Source: Candidatus Absconditabacterales bacterium (GTDB taxonomy: Bacteria > Patescibacteriota > Gracilibacteria > Absconditabacterales > Absconditicoccaceae). From it: a stretch of DNA of 16,695 nt. Positions 9,295 to 16,695 of this stretch are shown piece by piece. The notes beneath the pieces were generated by a model. The model was given only the letters and a program-made list of their open reading frames with translations. It was not told the origin of the DNA and ran no database searches. The position numbers and the translations under genes are program-made. The DNA is taken from the NCBI GenBank assembly GCA_023228925.1, contig JALOAF010000021.1:1-16695 (forward strand), read 5' to 3'. Positions within the stretch are counted from its first letter, which is position 1; the number at the start of each line of letters is the position of its first letter.

Positions 9295-10080
9295 ATGAAT
9301 GTTTTTTCTTTTGATTTAGTTGGCGATTTTGCAATGTTCAAAAAAAATGATGCTAATGATATTATTTTTATGACTTATAATTTTATTCATAAACCTGCTA
9401 TTTTAGGAATGATTGGTGCTATTATGGGATATTCCGGGTATTCCAAATCTGGAAATGGAAAAGACCCGGAGTATTATGAAAAGTTAAAAGATTTGTATAT
9501 TTCAATAATTCCAAACTATTCAAAGCCACTTTCAAAAACCATAGTTGGGTTTAATGATTCAAGTGGACTTTCTTCGACTGATAGTTATAATAATGCTAAT
9601 ACATGGCAAGTGAGAGAGCAGATATTAGTTGGAGATTCTAAAAAAATAAAATACACAATTTTTATTAAAAAAGCTGGTGAATTAGAAAGTTGTATTGAAA
9701 CAAATATAAAAAATGGTATTACAAAGTATCCGTTATATTTTGGGAAAAATGAATTTTTTGCCCATTACGAAAATTATCAAACTTATAAAGGCACTTTGAT
9801 AAGTAATGGTATTGGGAAAATCGATAGTTTAGTTAAAATTGGTTTTGGTGAAGAGAATAAAGTATTGATAAATGAAAATTTGAATGATAGGGATTATTTT
9901 GACCATAATGAATTTGAAATATATAAAATATATGAAAATCTTCCGTATGATTTTGATGAAAACGGTTTTTATAAAAAAGATTTGTTTATTTTAACTAATA
10001 AAAGATTTGATTTTACAAAAATTAATAATATGTTTAGTGTAGAAAAAAATGGTCAGTGTCGTAATGTGCAATTTATTTAA
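9295..10080 (+). CDS. cas5: Type I-B Cascade subunit Cas5
   Basis: Cas5 caps the 5' tag end of the crRNA in Cascade. The N terminus MNVFSFDLVGDFAMFKKNDAN followed by TYNFIHKPAILGMIGAIMGYSGY has the Cas5 family pattern: a first beta strand, then the phenylalanine- and glycine-rich segment. The protein has 261 residues, in the normal range. I chose the second of two nearby ATGs because AAAGGG ends six bases before it, whereas the ATG at 9289 directly abuts that site. It begins ten bases after cas7 ends, and its 3' end overlaps the cas3 reading frame. Confidence 0.92.
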   Translation: MNVFSFDLVGDFAMFKKNDANDIIFMTYNFIHKPAILGMIGAIMGYSGYSKSGNGKDPEYYEKLKDLYISIIPNYSKPLSKTIVGFNDSSGLSSTDSYNNANTWQVREQILVGDSKKIKYTIFIKKAGELESCIETNIKNGITKYPLYFGKNEFFAHYENYQTYKGTLISNGIGKIDSLVKIGFGEENKVLINENLNDRDYFDHNEFEIYKIYENLPYDFDENGFYKKDLFILTNKRFDFTKINNMFSVEKNGQCRNVQFI

Positions 10081-12613
10081 TTTTGATTTTAGTAAAATTG
10101 ATGTATTTGCACATTCAATTCCTGATGATTGTAAAGAAAAATTTTGTGATCATTGTAATACTACTATTAAATATTATGATAATCTTATTGATAAATACAG
10201 CTTGAAATCCAAAATAGAAAATCTTTTAAATAATATTCTAGGTGAAAATCATACTTGTAAAATTGAAAATGTTCTTAATATTATTCGTGAAATTATTTTT
10301 TTGCATGATATTGGAAAACTTACAGATGATTTTCAAAGAAAATTAAATGGGGAAAATATAAATGTAACACATAGTGATTTAAGCTTTATTATTATATTTT
10401 ATTGTATAATTGAGTTGAATTATAATAAAAAAATCGATTCAGTATTGACAAATGTTCTAATATTGCTTTCTTATTCTGTTTTAAAACATCATGGGAAATT
10501 AAAAAACATAAAAACAGATTTAGCATTATTTAATATTGAAAATAAAAAATCTAAAATAAAAAATATTTTCAATAAGTTAAAAATAAAACCAAATGATATA
10601 TTACTGGATTTTACTTTTTGTAATAGAACTTGGAAACGTTGGAATTCTGAACCTTATGGTATTTTTTTTCATCGCTATATATCTAATAATTTTTCATTTT
10701 TTATATTAAGTAAATTAATTTTCTCTTTACTTATATCAAGTGATTATTGGGCAACTATGGAATTTATGAAAGGCGAAGAGTTTGATATAAATATATTAAA
10801 TAAAGAAAAAACTAATAAAATTCTAAAAAAATTTCATGAAAATTCATCAGAGAATAATTTTAATCCAAATATTAACAAAAAAAAGGAAGAGTTTCTTAAT
10901 TTAGATTTGGAAAAATTAAAAACAAATAATTATAAAACACATGATTCTTTAAATGAAATTAGATCGTTTCTAAATATAAAATCTGAAAAATCTTTAGAGG
11001 AAAAGTTGACTAACAATCCCGATAAAAAAGTTTTTATGTTAAATCTACCAACAGGTGGTGGTAAAACAAATATATCTTTGCGTCTTGCTTTGAAGATAGC
11101 TGAATTAAAAAAAATAAAAAAAATGTTTTTTGTTTTTCCTTTTATTAACATTATTGATCAAAATTTTGATGTTATTTCAAAATTTTTGGGTGAAGAAAAT
11201 GTTGAAAGACTTGATACGAGATTTATTCCTGAAAATGATAAACTTGATGATGAATTTGATAATAAAGATATTTATGCTAGATTTATAGATAATCAATTTA
11301 TGAATAAACCGTTTCTGTTTCTTAGTCATGTAAAGTTTTTTGATATGTTTTTCAAAAATGATAAAAATAGTAATTACAATTTCCACCAACTTTCAGATAG
11401 TATTGTGATAATAGATGAAATTCAAGCATATAATGATAAGATTTGGACAGAAATTTCAAATATTATTTTAGCTGCTAGTGAATATTTAAATACTCATTTT
11501 ATTATAATGAGTGCAACCATTCCAAATATACAGTCATTGATAAATATGGAAGAGGAAATATTTGTTCCATTATTTGAAAAAAAATTTAATGAGCAGTTAT
11601 TTTCTATTGAAGCTTTTAACAGGGTTAATATTAAATTTGATTCAAATTTGAATTTATATAATGATAAAAAACTTAATGTAGAAAAATGTATTGATATTTT
11701 AAATAAGAATAAAAGTAATAATAAGATTTTATTAGTTTTAAATACAGTTAGGGATTCTTTTCTTTTATATGATTTTTTAAAAGAAAAAATTGATGATAGA
11801 TATAATTTATTTTTATTGAATTCTACTATTATAAAAGAAAGAAGAGAAGAAATATTAAAAAAATGTAAAGAGGAAGGAGAAAAAATTATACTAATATCTA
11901 CTCAGTCAATTGAAGCGGGGGTTGACATTGATTTTGATGTTGGTTATAGGGCTTATGCTCCAATAGATAATATTGTTCAGGTTGCAGGCCGAATAAATCG
12001 TAATAATAAAAAAAAATCGTCAAAATTAGTAGTTTTTCCTGATGAAAATGCTAGATATGTTTACAGAGATTCTTTTAAAAGTAAAGTTTCTTTTAATGAA
12101 GATTATGTTAATAAATTATTCAAAAGTGGTGATATTAATGAATTTAAAGAAATTAATTCTTATTATAATATTGTTATTGATAATATAAGCCAGGAGAATC
12201 AAAATGAATTTTTATTTAACTCCAGATCAAATTTAAATAATATTAAAAGTTTATGTTTTAAAGAGGTAAATAAGGATATTTTTTTGATAAAAGGAGATAC
12301 TATTAGTCTTTATATACCTGTAAATAAAGAAGCAATAGATTTGTGGTGTAACTATTTAAATTTTTTTAACGATGAATTGAATTATAAAAAAATATTGGAA
12401 ATTAAAGAATATCGAAAAAAATTAACTAAATACTCAATAAATATATTCAATTATTATCATAACAATGTAAAAATTAAAAAATTTGTCAATGATGAAATAA
12501 AATATGGTTATTATTACTGTGAGAATTGGGAAAAATACTATGGTATTGAAAAAGGATTAGATGTAGATAAATTTAAAAAAACTATTGGTGAACATGAATT
12601 TGAAATAATTTAA
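10049..12613 (+). CDS. cas3: Cas3 nuclease-helicase (HD domain fused to DEAD-box helicase)
   Basis: Cas3 is recruited to the R-loop and unwinds and degrades the target DNA. The 854-residue protein has both domains in the usual order. The HD part shows AHS (21-23), the HD pair in FLHDIGK (84-90), KHHGK (146-150) and SSDYWAT (230-236). The helicase part shows Walker A LPTGGGKT (333-340), motif II DEIQ (456-459), SAT (488-490), and motif VI QVAGRINRNN (644-653). All key motifs look intact. The start is uncertain: the ATG at 10049 overlaps cas5 by 32 bases and the ATG at 10064 by 17, and neither has a good ribosome binding site. Translation may depend on coupling to cas5, which would keep the level low. 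It ends one base before cas4. Confidence 0.96.
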   Translation: MVSVVMCNLFNFDFSKIDVFAHSIPDDCKEKFCDHCNTTIKYYDNLIDKYSLKSKIENLLNNILGENHTCKIENVLNIIREIIFLHDIGKLTDDFQRKLNGENINVTHSDLSFIIIFYCIIELNYNKKIDSVLTNVLILLSYSVLKHHGKLKNIKTDLALFNIENKKSKIKNIFNKLKIKPNDILLDFTFCNRTWKRWNSEPYGIFFHRYISNNFSFFILSKLIFSLLISSDYWATMEFMKGEEFDINILNKEKTNKILKKFHENSSENNFNPNINKKKEEFLNLDLEKLKTNNYKTHDSLNEIRSFLNIKSEKSLEEKLTNNPDKKVFMLNLPTGGGKTNISLRLALKIAELKKIKKMFFVFPFINIIDQNFDVISKFLGEENVERLDTRFIPENDKLDDEFDNKDIYARFIDNQFMNKPFLFLSHVKFFDMFFKNDKNSNYNFHQLSDSIVIIDEIQAYNDKIWTEISNIILAASEYLNTHFIIMSATIPNIQSLINMEEEIFVPLFEKKFNEQLFSIEAFNRVNIKFDSNLNLYNDKKLNVEKCIDILNKNKSNNKILLVLNTVRDSFLLYDFLKEKIDDRYNLFLLNSTIIKERREEILKKCKEEGEKIILISTQSIEAGVDIDFDVGYRAYAPIDNIVQVAGRINRNNKKKSSKLVVFPDENARYVYRDSFKSKVSFNEDYVNKLFKSGDINEFKEINSYYNIVIDNISQENQNEFLFNSRSNLNNIKSLCFKEVNKDIFLIKGDTISLYIPVNKEAIDLWCNYLNFFNDELNYKKILEIKEYRKKLTKYSINIFNYYHNNVKIKKFVNDEIKYGYYYCENWEKYYGIEKGLDVDKFKKTIGEHEFEII

Positions 12614-12614
12614 T

Positions 12615-13106
12615 ATGAATAATTTTAAAATCACTGGATCTATTATTCAAGCATACTTAGTTTGTCCCAGACAAGCTTGGTTGATGAGCAGAAAAATATC
12701 AGGTAATCAATCTAATATATCAATTGAGATAGGAAGAATAATTGACGAAAATACCTATTTAAGAGAGAAGAAAGAAATTAGATTTGGTTCAAATATTTTT
12801 GATATGGTTAAAAATGAAGACGGAAAGATAAAAATAATAGAAGTAAAGAAAAGTTCTAAAATGATTGAATCCGCAAAAATGCAAATATTATATTATCTTT
12901 ATATAACAAATTTTGATGCGGAAGCTGAAATTAGAATTCCAAAAGAAAAGAAAATTATTAAAGTTTTTATGGATGAAATAAATAGAGAAAAAATTGAAAT
13001 TACTTTAAAAAATATCGAAGAACTTTTGATAAAAGAAAAAGCACCAACTCCGGTTATGTTGAAATATTGTAAGACTTGTTCTTATTTTGAATTCTGTTGG
13101 GCTTGA
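12615..13106 (+). CDS. cas4: Cas4, RecB-like Fe-S exonuclease for spacer processing
   Basis: Cas4 trims pre-spacers and selects the PAM with Cas1-Cas2. The 163-residue protein has the four cluster cysteines, C17 in VCPRQAW and C152, C155 and C161 in YCKTCSYFEFCWA. The RecB nuclease core is present, with a conserved E-I-G near 38-40, FD at 62-63, the IIEVKK motif at 74-79, and QILYYLY at 90-96. It begins one base after cas3 ends with no clear Shine-Dalgarno, so coupled translation is likely. Ile codons are split about evenly between ATA and ATT, unlike cas1 directly downstream. Confidence 0.95.
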   Translation: MNNFKITGSIIQAYLVCPRQAWLMSRKISGNQSNISIEIGRIIDENTYLREKKEIRFGSNIFDMVKNEDGKIKIIEVKKSSKMIESAKMQILYYLYITNFDAEAEIRIPKEKKIIKVFMDEINREKIEITLKNIEELLIKEKAPTPVMLKYCKTCSYFEFCWA

Positions 13107-13121
13107 TTTTTGGGAGTTTAT

Positions 13122-14117
13122 ATGAAAGAGACAATTTATATTTTTTCAAATGGCAGGTTGAAAAGGAAAGATAATACTTTGTTTTTTGAAAGTGAAGAAG
13201 GTGTTAAAAAATATATTCCTGTTGAAAATGTTAAAGAAATGCTTGTTTTTGGAGAGATTGATATTAATAAAAGAGTTCTTGAATTTCTTAGTCAAAAAGA
13301 AATTATGCTTTCATACTTTAGTTATTATGGTTATTATATGGGAACTTTTTATCCTAGAGAACATTATAATTCAGGTTATATGATTTTGAGACAGGCTGAA
13401 AGTTACAGTGATTTAAAAAAAAGGTTGTTTATTGCTAAACAGTTTGTTAATGGTGCTATTGAGAATTCTTTGAAGATAATGAAATATTATAATAGAAGAG
13501 ATAAAGATCTTGTAAAAGAGATTTCTGAGATGGAAGATATTTCTGATAAAATCTTTAATTCGGAAAGTGTTGAAAATCTTATGGCTCATGAAGGTCAGTC
13601 AAAACAGGTTTATTATCAATGTTTTAACAAAATTATTAATAATGATGATTTTAAATTTGAAGCTAGGACGAGAAGACCTCCAAAAGATTGTATTAATGCT
13701 ATGATTAGCTTTTCTAATTCAATGATTTACAATTATTGTCTTAAAGAAATTTATGAGACTCATCTTGATCCTAGAATTGGTTATCTGCATTCTACTAATT
13801 TTAGAAGATTTACTTTGAATTTGGATGTTGCTGAAATTTTCAAACCTGTGATTGGTGATAGAACTATTTTTTCATGTATTAATAAGAGGATTATAACTGA
13901 AAAAGATTTTGAAATGAATTTGAATGGAATTGTTATGAATGAAAAAGGTAGAAGAAAGTTTCTTGAACAGCTTGAAGAACATTCGACTCAGACTATTAAG
14001 CATAAAAAATTAAATAGAAATGTCAGTTATAGAAGATTAATCAGGATGGAATTATATAAACTTGAAAAACATTTTCTTGAAGAGGAAGAGTATAATCCAT
14101 TTGTTATGGATTGGTGA
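13122..14117 (+). CDS. cas1: Cas1 integrase of type I-B
   Basis: Cas1 with Cas2 inserts new spacers at the leader end of the array. The 331-residue protein has the beta-sheet N terminus and YYGYYMGTFYPRE (68-80), followed by the helical catalytic domain. The likely metal-binding residues are E157 in LMAHEGQ, H223 in GYLHSTN, and E238 in NLDVAEIFKP. The ATG at 13122 has GGGAG five bases upstream; a TTG at 13110 would start inside that region and is unlikely. It starts 15 bases after cas4 and ends four bases before cas2. Ile is coded almost entirely by ATT with only a couple of ATA. Confidence 0.97.
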   Translation: MKETIYIFSNGRLKRKDNTLFFESEEGVKKYIPVENVKEMLVFGEIDINKRVLEFLSQKEIMLSYFSYYGYYMGTFYPREHYNSGYMILRQAESYSDLKKRLFIAKQFVNGAIENSLKIMKYYNRRDKDLVKEISEMEDISDKIFNSESVENLMAHEGQSKQVYYQCFNKIINNDDFKFEARTRRPPKDCINAMISFSNSMIYNYCLKEIYETHLDPRIGYLHSTNFRRFTLNLDVAEIFKPVIGDRTIFSCINKRIITEKDFEMNLNGIVMNEKGRRKFLEQLEEHSTQTIKHKKLNRNVSYRRLIRMELYKLEKHFLEEEEYNPFVMDW

Positions 14118-14121
14118 TGGA

Positions 14122-14388
14122 ATGTTTATAATATTATATTATGATGTTAATAAAAAAAGATGTGGTAAAATGCTGAAAACTTGCAGAAAGTATATTCAAT
14201 GGGTTCAGAATTCTGTGTTTGAAGGGGAGATTTCAGAAGCTAAATATGAAGGTTTGGTTTCTGAGTTAAAAAGAATTATTAAAAAAGATGAAGGTGATTC
14301 GGTGATTTGCTATAAATTTAGAACTGAAAAATATACAGAAAGGCTAGTTTATGGTAATGATAAAAAAGATGAGATTAAGTTTTTGTAA
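14122..14388 (+). CDS. cas2: Cas2, structural partner of Cas1
   Basis: This 88-residue protein begins MFIILYYDVNKKRCGKM, the ferredoxin-like start of Cas2, with the conserved aspartate at position 8 after the first strand. It ends with the strand EKYTERLVYGND and a short charged tail. Cas2 dimers bridge two Cas1 dimers in the integration complex. I placed the start at 14122, which gives the normal family length; the frame is open upstream to 14062, but that part overlaps cas1. The upstream site is weak (GGTGATGG), so coupling to cas1 is likely. It is the last gene of the operon. A damaged copy of its 3' end lies at about 15242-15355. Confidence 0.95.
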   Translation: MFIILYYDVNKKRCGKMLKTCRKYIQWVQNSVFEGEISEAKYEGLVSELKRIIKKDEGDSVICYKFRTEKYTERLVYGNDKKDEIKFL

Positions 14389-14415
14389 ATATTGGAATTC
14401 AGGATTTGTTTTTAA

Positions 14416-14429
14416 CCCCCACCCCCCCC
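14416..14429. repeat. Cytosine tract C5-A-C8 between cas2 and the EFR1 gene
   Basis: Five C, one A and eight C occur together in an intergenic region where C is otherwise rare. The tract lies just upstream of the predicted -35 of the EFR1 promoter. Homopolymer tracts of this length can change length by slippage and alter transcription, but a single sequence cannot show this. The other strand reads G8-T-G5. Confidence 0.85.
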
Positions 14430-14442
14430 AACTCTTAACCCT

Positions 14443-14470
14443 TTAACCTTAATTTCTTTTATGTTATAAT
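14443..14470 (+). promoter_or_regulatory. Extended -10 promoter of the EFR1 gene, probably leaderless
   Basis: TGTTATAAT (14462-14470) is a full extended -10. TTAACC (14443-14448) is a partial -35 at 16 bases. Transcription would begin at about 14476-14477, which is the ATG itself. No Shine-Dalgarno precedes that ATG. Confidence 0.7.
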
Positions 14471-14475
14471 TAATT

Positions 14476-15231
14476 ATGAAAAAAATATATTACTTTACTG
14501 GAACTGGGAATTCTCTTTATATTGCTCAAAAGATTGCTGATGGAATTGGTGATGTTGAGCTTGTTGCTATTAAGGATGAAATGAAAAAAGATTGTATTGT
14601 TATTGATTCTGATTTTACTGGTTTTGTTTATCCGGTTTATTGTTTTGGTATTCCTAGAATTGTTAGGGATTTTTTTGTTAAGGCTGAGTTTAAATCATCA
14701 GGTTACTTTTTTTGTGTTGCTAATGCGGGTGCTCCTAAGTATGTTCCTGCTAATATTATGAGCGAAAAACTTCTTAAAAACAAGGGTGTTTCTCTTGATT
14801 CGGGTTTTGTTGTTGCTATGCCTAATAATTATATTCCTATGTCGGCTGCTCCTTCTGATGAACAGATTAAAATGATTATTGCAAATGCTGATTTGAAGAT
14901 TGCTGAAATTATTGATTTTATTAAAGAGAAGAAGTGTGGTTATGTTGAAAAGGGTTTGTTTTTTGTTCGTTTTGCTCATAAATTTGCAAATTTCTTTTAT
15001 AAGAGTTTGAAAAAAGCTTCTAAAAATTATAATGTTTCTGATAAATGTAATTCTTGTGGTGAATGTGTAAAGATATGTCCTGTTGGTAATATTACTATGA
15101 TTGATGGCAAACCTAGTTGGGGTGAGAATTGTGAACAGTGTATGGCTTGTTTGCAGTTTTGTCCTGTTGAAGCTATTGAGTATGGAAGGGGTTCTGTTGG
15201 TAAAAAAAGATATTGGAATCCTTTTGTTTGA
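14476..15231 (+). CDS. EFR1-family flavodoxin/ferredoxin protein
   Basis: This is a predicted cytoplasmic electron carrier with 251 residues. The N-terminal flavodoxin-like domain starts with YYFTGTGNSLYIAQKI; TGTGNS (8-13) is the likely FMN-phosphate loop, and VYPVYCFGIP follows at 51-60. The C terminus carries two 4Fe-4S motifs: C191, C194, C197 and C201, then C219, C222, C225 and C229, each ending CP. The family is widespread in anaerobes and usually has no defined partner. The start fits the family, where the FTGTGNS motif comes directly after the first strand. It has its own promoter, ends with its own stop, and is flanked on both sides by cas2 3'-end sequence. A link to CRISPR function is not supported by anything but position. 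Confidence 0.92.
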   Translation: MKKIYYFTGTGNSLYIAQKIADGIGDVELVAIKDEMKKDCIVIDSDFTGFVYPVYCFGIPRIVRDFFVKAEFKSSGYFFCVANAGAPKYVPANIMSEKLLKNKGVSLDSGFVVAMPNNYIPMSAAPSDEQIKMIIANADLKIAEIIDFIKEKKCGYVEKGLFFVRFAHKFANFFYKSLKKASKNYNVSDKCNSCGECVKICPVGNITMIDGKPSWGENCEQCMACLQFCPVEAIEYGRGSVGKKRYWNPFV

Positions 15232-15241
15232 TTTTTATTTT

Positions 15242-15355
15242 TGGTTTTTATTAAAAAAATGTTGATAAGTGTTGATATATATGAAAAATTCTGATAAATA
15301 TACAAAAAGATTTGTTTATGGTGATGATTAAAAATTGGTGTTTAAATTTTTGTAT
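15242..15355 (+). pseudogene. Remnant of a second cas2 (C-terminal half only)
   Basis: In one frame this stretch reads V, three residues to Y, then DKYTKRFVYGDD, matching V, three residues to Y, and EKYTERLVYGND in the intact cas2 with the same spacing. Reading through a stop at 15329-15331, it continues KLVFKFL against KDEIKFL and ends level with the cas2 stop. Over the last 60 or so bases the two align without gaps at roughly three quarters identity by eye. Upstream, LLKK corresponds to IIKK, with in-frame TGA (15263) and TAA (15266) and about two codons missing. The N-terminal half of cas2 is absent; the EFR1 gene ends there instead. Confidence 0.75.
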
Positions 15356-15371
15356 AAAATATCTGTGTTCA

Positions 15372-15400
15372 TTAACTTTTCTTAATTATTCTGTTATAAT
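15372..15400 (+). promoter_or_regulatory. Extended -10 promoter of the secreted PKD-like gene
   Basis: TGTTATAAT (15392-15400) with TTAACT (15372-15377) at 17 bases gives a strong predicted promoter. It closely resembles the promoter before the EFR1 gene. The start would be near 15407, leaving a leader of about 70 bases before the ATG at 15478, in contrast to the EFR1 gene. Confidence 0.65.
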
Positions 15401-15477
15401 GATATATAAGTTTTTTTGAGCTTAGATTTAAAATTATTGCTTAAAATTTGCTAATTTATTATTTTGAGGTGTTTTTT

Positions 15478-16527
15478 ATGAAAAAATTGTTTTTTATGTT
15501 TGTTTTTATGTTTGTATTATCTATATTGGTTTTTTCAATAGATGATAATGAATTTGAAAAAATAAAAGATATGGTTCAGAAGCTAAAGCAGGGTGGAGTT
15601 ATGGATTTACAGGTTACTTATGATTGGGGTGATGGTAATAAGACAAATCTTTCTGTTGAAAGTTTTTTAACTGATAGAGAGAGTCATTTTTATATAAGAC
15701 CTGGTATTTACGATATAAATGTTTTTTTGACTGGTACTAAAGATGGTAAAGATGGTAAATTCCCGATTTATTCTAGTAAATTTGAATATCTGGAACAAAA
15801 TTTAAAACATGATCTTGAAATAGATATTCCTGATGAAGTTAAACAGGGTGAAAAAGTTATTCTTAAAGCTGATTTTAACCTTTATGATAATTTGATTGAA
15901 ATAAAAGCTGATGAGGATGAGCCTGAAAAAATAATTAATTATCAGTGGTTTTTTGATGATGAGTTTTCTCAATTTGAGCAAGGAAATCCTGCTGAACATA
16001 CTTTTAATATTCCTAATGGTAATGTAAAACCTTATTATACGATTAAAGTTAGAGTTTTTTTTAAGTATAAAAATGCGAATGAAAATAATATTTGGAGACC
16101 TTTTGAATCGATTAAAGAAAAAAGAATTAAAGTAATTGCTGATTCAAAAATTGATATTATTGATTATTCAAAAATAATGACTTTGTCTAATGGTTCATTT
16201 GAAACTCCTTTTTTTATTACTATTAAGGATAATGCGTATCATAATGATAGGGAATACTATGAAAAAACTAACTTGTTTTATAGACCTATAATATATTTGG
16301 CAGAAAAACCATATAATATGAAACTTGTTGATGTAAAAAAAGTAAGGAAAAATTTGGAAAAATATAATATAATTATATATATGATTGAGTTTGATAAAAT
16401 TAAGACTGAAATTTTGCGAACTCAAAAAGATGGTAAAATTATTGAGTATATGCCTGTTATGATCAGAATTAATGATCCACAGGGACTTTATGAAAAAAAA
16501 ATGAATGTTGTTGTTATCAGGGGGTAG
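15478..16527 (+). CDS. Secreted protein with PKD-like domains, function unknown
   Basis: The 349-residue protein starts MKKLFFMFVF and has a hydrophobic signal segment to about residue 20 (ending LVFS). There is no lipobox cysteine, so it is probably exported to the periplasm or beyond rather than lipid-anchored. A PKD-like unit is visible at about 44-86, with YDWGDGN and then RESHFYIRPGIYDINVFLTG. A second, weaker one is at about 153-196, with NYQWFFDDE, AEHTF and YTIKVRVFF. Such beta-sandwich domains usually serve in surface or protein contacts. The ATG at 15478 has GAGGTG six bases upstream; a TTG at 15448 lacks such a site and would add ten residues before the signal segment. The next gene starts one base after it ends, so they likely form an operon. 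Confidence 0.85.
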   Translation: MKKLFFMFVFMFVLSILVFSIDDNEFEKIKDMVQKLKQGGVMDLQVTYDWGDGNKTNLSVESFLTDRESHFYIRPGIYDINVFLTGTKDGKDGKFPIYSSKFEYLEQNLKHDLEIDIPDEVKQGEKVILKADFNLYDNLIEIKADEDEPEKIINYQWFFDDEFSQFEQGNPAEHTFNIPNGNVKPYYTIKVRVFFKYKNANENNIWRPFESIKEKRIKVIADSKIDIIDYSKIMTLSNGSFETPFFITIKDNAYHNDREYYEKTNLFYRPIIYLAEKPYNMKLVDVKKVRKNLEKYNIIIYMIEFDKIKTEILRTQKDGKIIEYMPVMIRINDPQGLYEKKMNVVVIRG

Positions 16528-16528
16528 T

Positions 16529-16695
16529 ATGAAGCAAAAAAAAATAATGAAGTTTATATGTTTGTTTCTGTTAGTGTTTTCTATTAATATCTTTTCTGAT
16601 TCTATTGCATCTAAATCTGATTTGAAATCTGTTAGCGATGCTGCAATTAACGGTAAAATTGATATTACTGAACATTATAGAACTATTAGTATGAT
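16529..16695 (+). CDS. Start of a second secreted-protein gene, cut by the window edge
   Basis: An ATG at 16529 follows GGGGG (16520-16524) and the frame stays open for 55 codons to the end of the window. The translation begins MKQKKIMKFICLFLLVFS, a typical signal peptide, with likely cleavage near IFS-D (residue 23-24). The visible mature part (SKSDLKSVSDAAINGKIDIT) matches no family I recognise. It begins one base after the PKD-like gene ends, so the two are probably co-expressed. Confidence 0.8.
   Translation, partial: MKQKKIMKFICLFLLVFSINIFSDSIASKSDLKSVSDAAINGKIDITEHYRTISM

Noticed and set aside
10930..11389. Minus-strand frames within cas3
   Set aside because: They are shadows of the helicase coding region, with no ribosome binding sites and no recognisable protein.
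14062..14121. Longer cas2 start
   Set aside because: It would overlap cas1 by 56 bases and add 20 residues before the conserved first strand; the ATG at 14122 gives the usual family length.
15232..15262. Intrinsic terminator after the EFR1 gene
   Set aside because: Only an all-A/T short inverted stretch (TTTTT-ATT-AAAAA) is present; it is too weak to call in this composition.
14698..15305. Minus-strand frames across the EFR1 gene
   Set aside because: They lie opposite a well-supported gene and their composition reflects its antisense strand.

Overview
This window is a type I-B CRISPR-Cas locus on one strand of a very AT-rich bacterial chromosome. An array of 83 repeats fills bases 1-5475 and is already under way at base 1, so its leader lies outside to the left. 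A compact cas operon follows in the order cas6, cas8b, cas7, cas5, cas3, cas4, cas1, cas2 (5568-14388). Beyond it are a stand-alone flavodoxin/ferredoxin protein of the EFR1 type (14476-15231), a decayed piece of a second cas2 (about 15242-15355), and two secreted-protein genes (15478-16527 and 16529 to the window edge).

The organism cannot be named with confidence. Very low GC, lysine- and asparagine-rich proteins, secreted PKD-like proteins and an EFR1 protein fit an anaerobic host such as a Brachyspira-like spirochaete or a member of Fusobacteriota. This is inference only.

The genes form one defence pathway. The array transcript is cut by Cas6 just before the ATTGAAAC tag. The crRNA is bound by Cascade, made of Cas8b, Cas7, Cas5 and very probably a Cas11 small subunit translated from inside cas8b. 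Cas3 (HD nuclease plus helicase) degrades the target. Cas4, Cas1 and Cas2 acquire new spacers. The cas genes overlap or sit within 15 bases of each other, and the only promoter I can see for them is between the array and cas6.

The observations most worth following are: (1) a perfect Shine-Dalgarno and in-frame ATG inside cas8b that would give a 128-residue Cas11; (2) a block of 18 repeats with one diagnostic base change, whose edge coincides with a duplicated spacer, suggesting recombination between arrays; (3) a cas2 3'-end remnant on the far side of the EFR1 gene, so that this gene is bracketed by two cas2 tails; (4) a C5-A-C8 tract and a promoter placed so close to the EFR1 start that its mRNA may be leaderless; (5) a charged coiled-coil-like insertion in Cas7. 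Apart from the array there is no gene-free stretch over 300 bases.
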